Positions 24,748 through 32,545 of a stretch of DNA of 64,000 nt are shown one piece after another (positions within the stretch are counted from its first letter, which is position 1; the number at the start of each line of letters is the position of its first letter). The position numbers and the translations under genes are program-made. The stretch covers positions 62,001 to 126,000 of the forward strand of contig NZ_RWIS01000007.1 in NCBI RefSeq assembly GCF_003944705.1, written 5' to 3'. This DNA comes from Hymenobacter metallilatus. Lineage in GTDB: Bacteria; Bacteroidota; Bacteroidia; Cytophagales; Hymenobacteraceae. Under the pieces are notes generated by a model. That model was given only the letters and a program-made list of their open reading frames with translations, ran no database searches and was not told the DNA's origin.

Positions 24748-25311
24748 TTATCGTCCGAAAAACAGGTCGGTTTTATCTTCGCGGGTGCCGTCTTCCAGGG
24801 CGTACTCCTTGCGCATGGGGTGGTAGTCCATGTCCTCCACATTGAGGATGCGGATGAGGTTGGGGTGACCGGGGAAGATGATGCCGTAGAAATCGAAGGC
24901 CTCGCGCTCCATCCAGTTGGCGGTGGAGTAGAGGTCGGTCAGGGTAGGTACTACCGGGTCGGCAATGGGGAAGAAAATCTTCAGCCGCAGCCGGATGTTC
25001 TGGGTGAGGCTGTGCAGGTGATACACCATGCCCAGCTCCTGGCCCTCCCGCTCGGGGAAATGCATGCCGCACATGGTGGTCAGGAAATTGAGCTGCAACT
25101 CCTGATCCTGCTGCAAACCAGCCACAATGTCGTGAATCCGCTCCCGGGTAGTGGTGGCGGTGAGCAGGCCGTAGGGCTCCTCCACGTCGGTGAAGGCGTC
25201 CTCACCGAATAAGCGGTGCAGCAACGCCAGCAGCTGCGCGTTTTTCTGCGCGGCCGGATCTTTGGCAGCCGCTTCTTCCTGGGCCGGAATGGATTCGTTC
25301 TGGTCAGCCAT
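24748..25311 (-). CDS. nuoC: NADH-quinone oxidoreductase subunit C
   Basis: 187 residues. The 30-kDa-type peripheral subunit has the family signature EREAFDFYGIIFPGHPNLIR. The first ~30 residues are a polar, Ala/Gln-rich extension. It stabilises the junction between NuoD and the iron-sulfur chain and carries no cofactor. Confidence 0.95.
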   Translation of the reverse strand: MADQNESIPAQEEAAAKDPAAQKNAQLLALLHRLFGEDAFTDVEEPYGLLTATTTRERIHDIVAGLQQDQELQLNFLTTMCGMHFPEREGQELGMVYHLHSLTQNIRLRLKIFFPIADPVVPTLTDLYSTANWMEREAFDFYGIIFPGHPNLIRILNVEDMDYHPMRKEYALEDGTREDKTDLFFGR

Positions 25312-25318
25312 ATGCTTA

Positions 25319-25407
25319 TTAGTTTCTGGTTCCTAGTTGCTGGTTTCTAGTAGTTTAACGGCCGATTCGCTTGACAACTAGACACCAGCAACTGGAAACC
25401 AGCAACT
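25319..25407. repeat. CAACTAGACACCAGCAAC-type palindrome between nuoB and nuoC
   Basis: AGTTTCTGGTTCCTAGTTGC...TTTCTAG on the left pairs with CTAGACACCAGCAACTGGAAAC on the right. It is a diverged member of the GTTGTCAGTTG group. Confidence 0.75.
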
Positions 25408-25961
25408 TATTTAATGTTATAAGATGCCAGCAGGGCCTGGTACTCGGGTGAATTGCGGCGGCGCAGGGACTCGTTTTTGGCCAGGTCCTGGATGCGCATT
25501 AGCCCGTCGAGCACCTGCTCGGGGCGGGGCGGGCAGCCGGGAATGTACACGTCCACCGGAATGATCCGGTCGATGCCCTGGAGTACGGAGTAGGTATCAA
25601 AAATGCCGCCGGAGCAGGCACAGGCGCCCATGGCCAGCACCCAGCGGGGCTCGGCCATCTGCTCATATACCTGCTTTACAATGGGGGCCATTTTCTTGGC
25701 AATGGTGCCCATCACCATCAGCAAATCAGCCTGCCGGGGTGAGAAGGAGGGACGCTCCGAGCCGAAGCGGGAAATATCGTAGCGGGAGCCCATAGTGGCC
25801 ATAAACTCGATGCCGCAGCAGGAGGTGGCGAAGGGCAAGGGCCAGAGCGAGTTGGCGCGGGCAATGCCCACCACTTTCTCCAGCGAGGTAGCGAAGAAGC
25901 CCGCTCCTTCCATGCCCTCGGGGGCATCTACCATTTTAATTTCAGGAATTCTAGTATCCAT
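25407..25961 (-). CDS. nuoB: NADH-quinone oxidoreductase subunit B
   Basis: 184 residues. It binds the terminal 4Fe-4S cluster N2 that reduces quinone. The ligand cysteines are visible as ATSCCGIE (tandem CC), GACACSGG and [27 protein letters not shown] is also highly conserved. It is the second gene of the operon, 72 bases after nuoA. Confidence 0.97.
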   Translation of the reverse strand: MDTRIPEIKMVDAPEGMEGAGFFATSLEKVVGIARANSLWPLPFATSCCGIEFMATMGSRYDISRFGSERPSFSPRQADLLMVMGTIAKKMAPIVKQVYEQMAEPRWVLAMGACACSGGIFDTYSVLQGIDRIIPVDVYIPGCPPRPEQVLDGLMRIQDLAKNESLRRRNSPEYQALLASYNIK

Positions 25962-26033
25962 GCGAATAAGTCAGGTTAGGAAGCGGAGATACTCCACTTG
26001 AAAGCAACACCGGGCCGGGCCCAAAGGTTGCTG

Positions 26034-26426
26034 CTAACGGCTTTCATTCCAGCGCAAAACGCCTTTTTTAATGACGTACGCAAAGCCCGCCATCAGCAGA
26101 GCCAGGAATACAATCATCTGGTAGAAACCGGAGGTACCGAGGGCGCGGAAGTTCACGGCCCAGGGATACATAAAGATTACTTCCACGTCGAAAAGCACGA
26201 AGAGGATGGCCGTGAGGAAGTACTTCACCGAAATTGGGGTACGGGCGTTGCCCACCGATTCGATACCACACTCGAAGGCTTCATCCTTCACCACACTCTT
26301 GCGGCGCGGACCTACCAGGTGGGAAACAATCATGGCGAAGGCCACGAAAGCAATGGCCAAGACGAACTGCACAACAATCGGCAGAAAGTCAGCGGGTTGG
26401 TAATTAGTCGGAACGGCGAGAAGCAT
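26034..26426 (-). CDS. nuoA: NADH-quinone oxidoreductase subunit A
   Basis: 130 residues with three helices. The conserved loop FECGIESVGNARTPISVKYF with its quinone-site Cys is followed by FVLFDVEVIFMYPWAV with the acidic residues of the proton path. The ATG at 26426 (MLLAVPTNY) is chosen because the predicted transcription start is near 26462. An ATG at exactly 26462 would give a nearly leaderless 142-residue form. It is the first gene of the complex I operon. Confidence 0.95.
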   Translation of the reverse strand: MLLAVPTNYQPADFLPIVVQFVLAIAFVAFAMIVSHLVGPRRKSVVKDEAFECGIESVGNARTPISVKYFLTAILFVLFDVEVIFMYPWAVNFRALGTSGFYQMIVFLALLMAGFAYVIKKGVLRWNESR

Positions 26427-26468
26427 AGGCTGCGACAGGGTAAAGCCGTGTAAATACGGCATGGAAGG

Positions 26469-26499
26469 CAAAGGTACCACGAAATGCGGGCGGAACAAA
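26469..26499 (-). promoter_or_regulatory. Bacteroidota sigma promoter of the nuoA operon
   Basis: On the minus strand TTTG (26496-26499) is followed by a 19-base spacer and TACCTTTG (26469-26476). This matches the consensus TTTG-N19/20-TAnnTTTG of the Bacteroidota housekeeping sigma factor. Predicted start of transcription is about 26462. Confidence 0.8.
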
Positions 26500-26527
26500 C
26501 GGGAAATCAGCCTGCAGGGGAAAGGCG

Positions 26528-26535
26528 TATATTTG
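26528..26535 (+). promoter_or_regulatory. Possible -7 box of the Uma2 gene
   Basis: TATATTTG fits TAnnTTTG, 24 bases before the start codon. No TTG is present at the -33 distance. It is divergent from the nuoA promoter. Confidence 0.45.
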
Positions 26536-26558
26536 GTGAGAATATCAGCCCCCTCGCT

Positions 26559-27149
26559 ATGGAACCAGTATTTACGACACCTCGTCGCTACACAGTAGAG
26601 GAGTATTTCGCGCTGGAAGAGGTATCGGAGCAGCGGCACCTGTATTATCGGGGCGAAGTCTTTGCTATGTCAGGCGGGCTGGGAGTACACAATCTCACAG
26701 TGCTTAACTGCGTGATGAGTCTACGCAATGCGCTACGTGGCAAAGGCTGCCGGGTGTATGCCGAGAACATCCGACTGGCCGTACGTGAGGGGGAATTGTA
26801 CACATACCCGGACGTGATGGTGACCTGCCACCCCGACGACTCACCGGATAAAATAATGATGCACCACCCGGTGCTCATCATTGAAGTATTGTCGCCGGGA
26901 ACGGAAAGCCATGACCGAATCTGGAAGTTCAGCCGCTACACGCAGCTGGCTTCGTTGCAACACTACCTGCTGGTATCGGCCGATAAGTGGCTGGTGGAGT
27001 GGTACCGGCGGGAGCCGTCGGGCGTGTGGTCATTTACGCCGCTGGCCGGCCAAGACGAGGCGGTGACGATTCCGGAACTGGGTATTTCGCTGCCACTGGC
27101 TGAACTGTACACGGAACTGGACATTCAGCCGCAACTCGATAAACCCTAA
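26559..27149 (+). CDS. Uma2-family (DUF820) PD-(D/E)XK nuclease-like protein
   Basis: 196 residues. Family features are YTVEEYFALEE at the start, AMSGG, and a restriction-endonuclease-like core with Asp in YTYPDVMVTC, Glu in LIIEVLSPGTESHDR and Lys in WKFSRYTQL. Uma2 proteins are abundant in cyanobacteria and Hymenobacter and often transposon-associated; their biological role is unproven. It is a single gene here, with no IS ends detected next to it. Confidence 0.88.
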   Translation: MEPVFTTPRRYTVEEYFALEEVSEQRHLYYRGEVFAMSGGLGVHNLTVLNCVMSLRNALRGKGCRVYAENIRLAVREGELYTYPDVMVTCHPDDSPDKIMMHHPVLIIEVLSPGTESHDRIWKFSRYTQLASLQHYLLVSADKWLVEWYRREPSGVWSFTPLAGQDEAVTIPELGISLPLAELYTELDIQPQLDKP

Positions 27150-27175
27150 CCGGAATAAGGGTGGGCACTACACAA

Positions 27176-27207
27176 AAACGCCGCCCCGGTTTTCCGAGGC
27201 GGCGTTT
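27176..27207. terminator. Bidirectional terminator between Uma2 and pruA genes
   Basis: AAACGCCGCC (27176-27185) pairs perfectly with GGCGGCGTTT (27198-27207), with A/T tails on both sides, between convergent genes. Confidence 0.85.
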
Positions 27208-27232
27208 CCCTTGTGCTTATTCTGGCAAAAGA

Positions 27233-28897
27233 CTACAAACCCGTATCCTTATTCAGATCCTCCGCCGGAGCCGAGCCCAGGAAGGGGTAACGGTAGTCCG
27301 TAACCGGTACGAAGGTTTCCTTGATGGCGCGGGGCGACACCCAGCGCAGCAGGTTCAGCAGAGAGCCGGCCTTGTCGTTGGTGCCGGAGGCGCGGGCCCC
27401 GCCAAAGGGCTGCTGGCCCACCACAGCGCCGGTAGGCTTGTCGTTAATGTAGAAGTTGCCGGCGGCCTGCACCAGCTTCTTCGAGGCCAGATCGATGGCG
27501 TAGCGGTCCTGGGCGAAAACGGCGCCGGTGAGGGCATAGGGCGAGGTAGTATCCACCAGCTCCAGCGTCTCCTCGAACTTGTCGGCATCGTACACGTGCA
27601 CCGTTACTACGGGGCCGAACAGCTCCTCGCACATAGTCACGTACTTGGGGTCTTTGGCTACTATAACCGTGGGCTCGATGAAGTAGCCTTTCGACTTATC
27701 GTAGTTGCCGCCGGCCACGACTTCGGCGTTCGGGTCGGCCTTGGCTCCGTCGATGTACTTGGCCAGCTTATCGAAGCTCCGCTCGTCGATAACGGCATTG
27801 ATGAAGTTCGAGAAGTCCTCCACGTCGCCCATCTTGAACGATTTGAGGTCCTCCTTCACGTAGCCCAGGATTTCGTCGGCCAGGTTGGAGGGCAGGTACA
27901 CGCGCGAGGCGGCCGAGCACTTCTGACCCTGGTACTCAAACGCGCCGCGGCTGATGCCCACGGCTACGGCTTTGGCGTGGGCCGTGCGGTGGGCCACAAT
28001 GAAATCTTTACCGCCGGTTTCGCCCACGATGCGCGGGTAGCTGCGGTATTTGTGAATGTTCTGGCCGATGGTTTTCCAGATGTTCTGGAATACGCCCGTG
28101 GAGCCGGTGAAGTGAATACCGGCAAAGTCACGGTGGTTGAAGATAACTTCCCCGGCGGTGGGGCCGTCCACGTACACCAGGTTAATTACGCCGTCGGGTA
28201 CGCCGGCTTCCTTGAACAACTCCATCAGCACCTGGGCTGAGTAGATCTGGGTGTTGGCGGGCTTCCACACTACCACATTGCCCATCATGGCTGCTGAAGA
28301 GGGCAGGTTGGCAGCAATGGAAGTGAAGTTGAAGGGCGTGAGGGCGAATACGAAGCCTTCCAGCGGGCGGTGCTCCAGGCGGTTCCACATGCCGGGCTGG
28401 CTCTGGGGCTGCTGCCGGTAGAGCTCCTGCATGAAATGCACGTTGAAGCGGAAGAAGTCGATCAGTTCGCAGGCGGCGTCAATTTCGGCCTGGAAGCAGT
28501 TTTTGCTCTGGCCCAGCATGGTGGCCGCGTTGATGCGGGCCCGGTAAGGGCCGGCCAGCAAATCGGCGGCTTTCAGGAAGATGGCGGCGCGCTGCTCCCA
28601 GGGCAGCTCGGCCCACTGGGGGCGGGCAGCCAGGGCCGCGTCAATAGCCTGCTGCACGTGCGCGGCCGAGCCTTCGTGGAAGTGGCCGAGAGTATGCTGG
28701 TGGTCGTGGGGCGGGGAGATGCGCTGGGTGTTGCCGGTGCGCACTTCCTGGCCGCCGATGTGCATAGCAATGTCGCGCTCCTGCTGCTTGAGTTCCTTCA
28801 GGGTCTTGAGCAGCTCGGTCCGCTCGGGCGAGTTGGGGGCGTAGCCTTTTACAGGCTCGTTGATGGGGACGGGGACGTTGAAAAAGCCGTTGGCCAT
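27233..28897 (-). CDS. pruA: L-glutamate gamma-semialdehyde dehydrogenase (1-pyrroline-5-carboxylate dehydrogenase)
   Basis: 554 residues. This NAD-dependent aldehyde dehydrogenase performs the second step of proline breakdown, giving glutamate. Visible are FVFALTPFNFTSIAANL, the NAD-site WKPANTQIYSA, the catalytic Glu region IVGETGGKDF, the catalytic Cys in FEYQGQKCSAASR, and EELFGPVVTVHVY. ATG at 28897 (MANGFFN) fits the family start. The frame runs on to 28978 but crosses the promoter box. A separate proline dehydrogenase gene is not in this window. Confidence 0.94.
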   Translation of the reverse strand: MANGFFNVPVPINEPVKGYAPNSPERTELLKTLKELKQQERDIAMHIGGQEVRTGNTQRISPPHDHQHTLGHFHEGSAAHVQQAIDAALAARPQWAELPWEQRAAIFLKAADLLAGPYRARINAATMLGQSKNCFQAEIDAACELIDFFRFNVHFMQELYRQQPQSQPGMWNRLEHRPLEGFVFALTPFNFTSIAANLPSSAAMMGNVVVWKPANTQIYSAQVLMELFKEAGVPDGVINLVYVDGPTAGEVIFNHRDFAGIHFTGSTGVFQNIWKTIGQNIHKYRSYPRIVGETGGKDFIVAHRTAHAKAVAVGISRGAFEYQGQKCSAASRVYLPSNLADEILGYVKEDLKSFKMGDVEDFSNFINAVIDERSFDKLAKYIDGAKADPNAEVVAGGNYDKSKGYFIEPTVIVAKDPKYVTMCEELFGPVVTVHVYDADKFEETLELVDTTSPYALTGAVFAQDRYAIDLASKKLVQAAGNFYINDKPTGAVVGQQPFGGARASGTNDKAGSLLNLLRWVSPRAIKETFVPVTDYRYPFLGSAPAEDLNKDTGL

Positions 28898-28936
28898 AAT
28901 GGAGTGCTGGTTTGGCGTGATGGGTGGTGGGGAAGG

Positions 28937-28944
28937 CAAAGGTA
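28937..28944 (-). promoter_or_regulatory. -7 box of pruA
   Basis: Minus strand TACCTTTGCC matches TAnnTTTG and is the same octamer as upstream of nuoA. No clear -33 TTG. It supports the start at 28897. Confidence 0.55.
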
Positions 28945-29066
28945 GCGCGCTGCCGGGAATGATGGGGCGAAGCTGCACGGGCCTGTGTCCGGACGGGCCT
29001 GTCGGCTACAGACTGTTCAGCCCCAAAACTGCGTATACCGGCTCACACCCCAACCAAGCACACCGC

Positions 29067-30056
29067 ATGGCCTCCACCTATCAAAACCCGGTCTGGGACT
29101 TCGACTTTCCCGACCCCACCATTATCCGGGCTTCCGACGGCTACTATTACGCCTACGGAACCCAGACCAAGCGCCCCGGCGGCGCCATCATCAACCTGCA
29201 GGTGGCCCGCTCCCCGGATTTGGTGCAGTGGGTGTATCTGGGCGAAGGTCTGCCGGAAAAGCCGGCCTGGGCCCGTCGGCACCAGAAATTCTGGGCCCCG
29301 CACGTGAGTGAGCACGCGGGCACATTCTACCTCTACTACTCCGCCAAACCCGACTGGGGCAGCGGGCTGTGCCTGGCCGTAGCCACGGCCACCGAGCCTG
29401 CCGGGCCGTTCCGGGACGTGGGCGCCCCGCTGCGGCGCGGCAAGGATTTTCAGGACATTGACCCCATGGCCTTCGACGACCCGGCTACCGGCAAGCGGCT
29501 GCTGTACTGGGGCTCGGGCTTCGGGCCGCTGCGGGTGCGGGAGCTGGCCGATGACCGGGTATCCTTCAAGCCCAACAGCAAAACCCGCAAGCTGCTGCAC
29601 CCGGCCGGGACCGGCGACCCGCGCCGCTACGACCAGTTGCTGGAAGGTAGCTGGGTTATCCTGCGCCACGGCTGGTACTACCTGTTCTATTCGGGCAACA
29701 ACTGCTGCGGGCCCGCGGCCCATTACGCCGTGCTGGTGGCCCGCTCCCGCCACGCCCTCGGCCCCTTCGAGACGCTGGCCGAAGCTACCGGCAACCCGTA
29801 CGCCACCCTGCTCGAAGCCAACCGCCACTGGCACGCGCCCGGCCACAACTGCGTGGTAACCGATGCCGCCGGCCACGACTGGCTGGCCTACCACGCCATC
29901 AACCCGCAACAACCCACTTTCGACGCCATCGACGACGAGCAGGGCCATTCGCGCCGGGTGCTGTTGCTTGACCGGCTGGAATACGTGGATGACTGGCCCC
30001 GCGTCGTGACGGGCGGTACGCCCTCGTGGCAGGAGCAGCCGGGACCGGTGGGGTAG
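29067..30056 (+). CDS. Glycoside hydrolase family 43 protein
   Basis: 329 residues forming a five-bladed propeller. The catalytic base Asp lies in FDFPDPTIIRASDGYYYAY, the pKa-modulating Asp in DIDPMAFDD, and the acid Glu in LLEGSWVILRHG. Predicted substrate is an arabinan- or xylan-derived glycan (alpha-L-arabinofuranosidase/arabinanase/xylosidase). ATG 29067 opens directly into the first blade and no signal peptide is visible there or upstream, so a cytoplasmic enzyme on imported oligosaccharides is likely. No SusC/SusD pair is adjacent. Confidence 0.9.
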   Translation: MASTYQNPVWDFDFPDPTIIRASDGYYYAYGTQTKRPGGAIINLQVARSPDLVQWVYLGEGLPEKPAWARRHQKFWAPHVSEHAGTFYLYYSAKPDWGSGLCLAVATATEPAGPFRDVGAPLRRGKDFQDIDPMAFDDPATGKRLLYWGSGFGPLRVRELADDRVSFKPNSKTRKLLHPAGTGDPRRYDQLLEGSWVILRHGWYYLFYSGNNCCGPAAHYAVLVARSRHALGPFETLAEATGNPYATLLEANRHWHAPGHNCVVTDAAGHDWLAYHAINPQQPTFDAIDDEQGHSRRVLLLDRLEYVDDWPRVVTGGTPSWQEQPGPVG

Positions 30057-30069
30057 GGTACTACGATTT

Positions 30070-30618
30070 CTACAGCCGCCCCAGCAGTGCCCGTACCTGC
30101 CATTCCAGATCAGCGAGTGAGCCGGAGTTGTGGATGGTGAAGTCGAAGTTGGGGTAGTGGTCGAGGGCGGTTTCGCTGGGGTGGTCATCGTCGCGGGTGC
30201 CGTCGCCGCGCTGGTGCAGCGGGTCGCCTTCCACGCGCACCATCAGGCCGCCCCGGCTGCGGATGAGGTCAGCCTCATTGGGGAAGCGCACATCCGGAAT
30301 GAGCGTGTGCTGCTCGGTGGGTAGCTGCGAGAAAAAGGCCTGCACCCAGATATCCGGCTCCCACTGGCGTAGGGCCAGGCCCACCTGCTGGAGCATTTCG
30401 CCCCGGGTGCGGCCAAAGGCCGGTAGCTTCTCGGCCTTACCCTGCTGGGAAAAATACGGGGCGGTACCCTCGCCGGCCAGGGCCGCACACACCGCTTTAA
30501 TGGGCTCACCTACCGAGCGAATGTGCCAGCGCTGCTGCGGCTGAAGCTGCTGAATCAGCCGGGCTACGGTATCCTTACCACTACCGCGCCGGCCCGAAAA
30601 ACCAAGTAAGCGAATCAT
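30070..30618 (-). CDS. P-loop deoxynucleoside-monophosphate-kinase-like protein
   Basis: 182 residues. Walker A is GFSGRRGSGKDTVARLI near the N-terminus. RGEMLQQVGLALRQWEPDIW and LIPDVRFPNEADLI resemble the phage T4-type dNMP kinase family. The predicted activity is nucleotide phosphorylation, substrate uncertain. A -7 box lies only 5-12 bases upstream of the ATG at 30618, which fixes that start and suggests a leaderless mRNA. It is convergent with the GH43 gene, 13 bases apart. Confidence 0.82.
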   Translation of the reverse strand: MIRLLGFSGRRGSGKDTVARLIQQLQPQQRWHIRSVGEPIKAVCAALAGEGTAPYFSQQGKAEKLPAFGRTRGEMLQQVGLALRQWEPDIWVQAFFSQLPTEQHTLIPDVRFPNEADLIRSRGGLMVRVEGDPLHQRGDGTRDDDHPSETALDHYPNFDFTIHNSGSLADLEWQVRALLGRL

Positions 30619-30622
30619 GGGG

Positions 30623-30630
30623 CAAAGGTA
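30623..30630 (-). promoter_or_regulatory. -7 box giving a probable leaderless transcript
   Basis: Minus strand TACCTTTG ends 4 bases before the start codon at 30618. With the usual 5-7 base distance to +1, transcription would begin at or next to the ATG. Confidence 0.6.
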
Positions 30631-30778
30631 AGGACAGATGCTTGCGTGGGCATCTGGCAACTTGAGCAGCGCAACTCACCCTGGTGTAGCTGAGTTACCA
30701 ACCAATGGGATAATGCCCTTCGTCCCTGCACACGGCGCGGCATGCGCAGGCTGATGAAAGGTTACTGCCGTCTTAACC

Positions 30779-31471
30779 TTATAAAATCTCCTTCAGCTCA
30801 CTCAGGCAGCTGATTTCGTAGGTAATCTGGTTGAAGTGGCGGCGCTTATCGGGGTTGAAGTACACCTGGTCGAGGCCGGCATTGTAGGCGCCCAGCACGT
30901 CGCATTCCAGGTTGTCGCCAATCATCAGGCTTTCCTGGCTCGTGGCGCCGGTACGCTCTAGGGCGTGCTCGAAAATGCGCGTGTCGGGCTTGAGGTGGCC
31001 GCAGCATTCCGACGTGACAACTTCCTCAAAATACTCCGTCAGCCGGGACGAATCGAGCTTGATGTATTGAATGTCGCGGAAGCCGTTCGTAATGAGGTGC
31101 AGGCGGTACCCCTTGTCCCTGAGGTAGTCCAGCACCTCGTAGGTATAGGGAAATACGGCTTTCTTTTGGGGTAGAATGTCGGTAAACTGCTCCGAAATGC
31201 CCGCTGGCGAATCTTCCTCGCGCAGGCCCAACTGCACAAACGTGCGCGGGAAGCGGGTAACGCGCAACTGCTGCTGCGTGATTTTGCCGCTCTGGTAAAG
31301 CCGCCACAAGCCGTGGTTGATGTCGGAATACTCCTTGATAAACTTTTCCACCGTCACCCCATGCCGGCCGATGTTGTGCTCAGCAAACAGGTGACGCAAC
31401 GTTTCATCGGCGTTGGTTTCAAAGTCCCAGAGCGTATGGTCGAGGTCGAAAAAAAGGTGACGGTATTTCAC
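30779..31471 (-). CDS. YjjG-family noncanonical pyrimidine nucleotidase (HAD phosphatase)
   Basis: 230 residues. HAD motif I is LFFDLDHTLWDF (nucleophile and acid Asp), motif II HLITNGF, motif III Lys in GHLKPDTRIFEHAL, and motif IV MIGDNLECDVLGAYNAGL. The cap domain lies in between. YjjG enzymes remove phosphate from damaged or noncanonical pyrimidine nucleotides, cleansing the pool. Its neighbour upstream is also nucleotide-related. Confidence 0.92.
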   Translation of the reverse strand: MKYRHLFFDLDHTLWDFETNADETLRHLFAEHNIGRHGVTVEKFIKEYSDINHGLWRLYQSGKITQQQLRVTRFPRTFVQLGLREEDSPAGISEQFTDILPQKKAVFPYTYEVLDYLRDKGYRLHLITNGFRDIQYIKLDSSRLTEYFEEVVTSECCGHLKPDTRIFEHALERTGATSQESLMIGDNLECDVLGAYNAGLDQVYFNPDKRRHFNQITYEISCLSELKEIL

Positions 31472-31535
31472 TGGTGATGCGTGAGTAGGTGAAGAGTTGA
31501 ATGGGGGAGGGTAGATGAACGTTAGGCAAAAAGAC

Positions 31536-31639
31536 CGTCATGCTCATCTGGCGTCCGCTTGTCGAAGCATCTCCCCCATTTTGTTGCCATAGTAATCCAA
31601 CGAAGCAGGAGAGATGCTGCGGCTTCGCTCAGCATGACG
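31536..31639. repeat. Degenerate CGTCATGCTGAGC-family palindrome
   Basis: CGTCATGCTCATCTGGCGTC...GAAGCATCTC on the left pairs with GAGATGCTGCGGCTTCGCTC AGCATGACG on the right with several mismatches. The loop keeps CCAACGAAGC as in the perfect copy at 39722-39820. Confidence 0.85.
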
Positions 31640-31644
31640 ATTAA

Positions 31645-31971
31645 TCAATCAAGCCGTAGCCGTTCTACAACCCGGCCTTCGCCCAGGTGTTCGTGCACGA
31701 TGTCGGCGGCGTCGCGGGGCCGGACGTTGCCGTACACGGTGCCTTCAGGGTGGATGATAAGGGCAGCGCCAGGGCCTTTTTTGCACTGCTTGCACAGGTC
31801 GAGGCAGTTGCAGGTCTGTACCCGCACTTTGCGAGTAGAGCCGCCGGTCAGCAGCTTTTTCAGGCCTTGCTTCTTGAGTTCAATCTTCAGGGCCTTGGCT
31901 ACGTCCTTACCTACCTCGTCTTTCTGGGCAGTGCATACAAACAGGCGAATAACAGAGTCGGCAGATTTCAC
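31645..31971 (-). CDS. (2Fe-2S) thioredoxin-like ferredoxin
   Basis: About 108 residues. It has a thioredoxin fold with RLFVCTAQKDEVG at the start and TCNCLDLCKQCKKGPGAALI in the middle. Cys ligands of this family are spaced like those of NuoE and Aquifex ferredoxin. It ends VYGNVRPRDAADIVHEHL. A small electron carrier of unknown partner. The start is uncertain: GTG at 31971 gives the compact family length, whereas ATG at 32019 would add 16 residues with two extra cysteines. Confidence 0.8.
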   Translation of the reverse strand: MKSADSVIRLFVCTAQKDEVGKDVAKALKIELKKQGLKKLLTGGSTRKVRVQTCNCLDLCKQCKKGPGAALIIHPEGTVYGNVRPRDAADIVHEHLGEGRVVERLRLD

Positions 31972-32044
31972 GGGCAACAAGCAGAAACAGAAAGGACACC
32001 CGCCAATGGGCCCGGGCAAGAAACAGCGTCAAGGGCTGCGTCCA

Positions 32045-32434
32045 TCAGTGGCTCCCGGTCCAGCGGCGGTTCTGCAGCTTATACGCAGCCAACTCCCGGT
32101 TCGACCAGAGGGTTTGGTAAATCTTCTGGTCATGCACCAGTTGGGGGTCCCGCTCCATGTAGCCGAGCAGTTGGTGCAGGAAATCCTGGGCTTCGTCCTT
32201 GATAAAGTAAAACACCCAGTTATCAAGCCGCCGAAAATTCACCAAACCTGCATTTTTCAGGTACGATAATTGGCGGGACGTTTTGGTCTGGCTGAAGTCC
32301 AGCACCTGCTCCAGGTCGGAGATGCACATTTCCTGGTTGCGCCAGAGCAAATGCAGGATCCGTACGCGCGAGTCGTCGCCGAGGGCTTTGAAGAGTTGCT
32401 GGCCGAATGCAACGGTAAAGTGTTTCAGACGCAT
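32045..32434 (-). CDS. ArsR-family winged-helix transcriptional regulator
   Basis: 129 residues. KALGDDSRVRILHLLWRNQE, CISDLEQVLDFSQTKTSRQL and SYLKNAGLVNFRRLDNWVFY form the ArsR winged helix. A single Cys in the DNA-binding region does not match the classical ELCVCDL metal site, so the effector is unclear. The ferredoxin gene follows on the same strand and is the likely partner. ATG at 32434 is preferred; earlier in-frame codons overlap the neighbour's promoter region. Confidence 0.9.
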   Translation of the reverse strand: MRLKHFTVAFGQQLFKALGDDSRVRILHLLWRNQEMCISDLEQVLDFSQTKTSRQLSYLKNAGLVNFRRLDNWVFYFIKDEAQDFLHQLLGYMERDPQLVHDQKIYQTLWSNRELAAYKLQNRRWTGSH

Positions 32435-32518
32435 CTTTAGAGAAATGCCCGCGGCGGCAATCCAGAAGCCCGGGCCCGAATTTATACACAAACCCAGCAG
32501 CGGCCCCCGAAAGTGCCG

Positions 32519-32526
32519 TATCTTTG
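32519..32526 (+). promoter_or_regulatory. -7 box of the carboxypeptidase-regulatory-like gene
   Basis: TATCTTTG fits TAnnTTTG, ending 19 bases before the ATG at 32546. No -33 element seen. Confidence 0.5.
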
Positions 32527-32545
32527 GTATCTCCTACCACCTTGT

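Noticed and set aside
26034..26639. Longer NuoA start at 26639
   Set aside because: It would extend across the promoter with TTTG-N19-TACCTTTG and adds 70 non-homologous residues.
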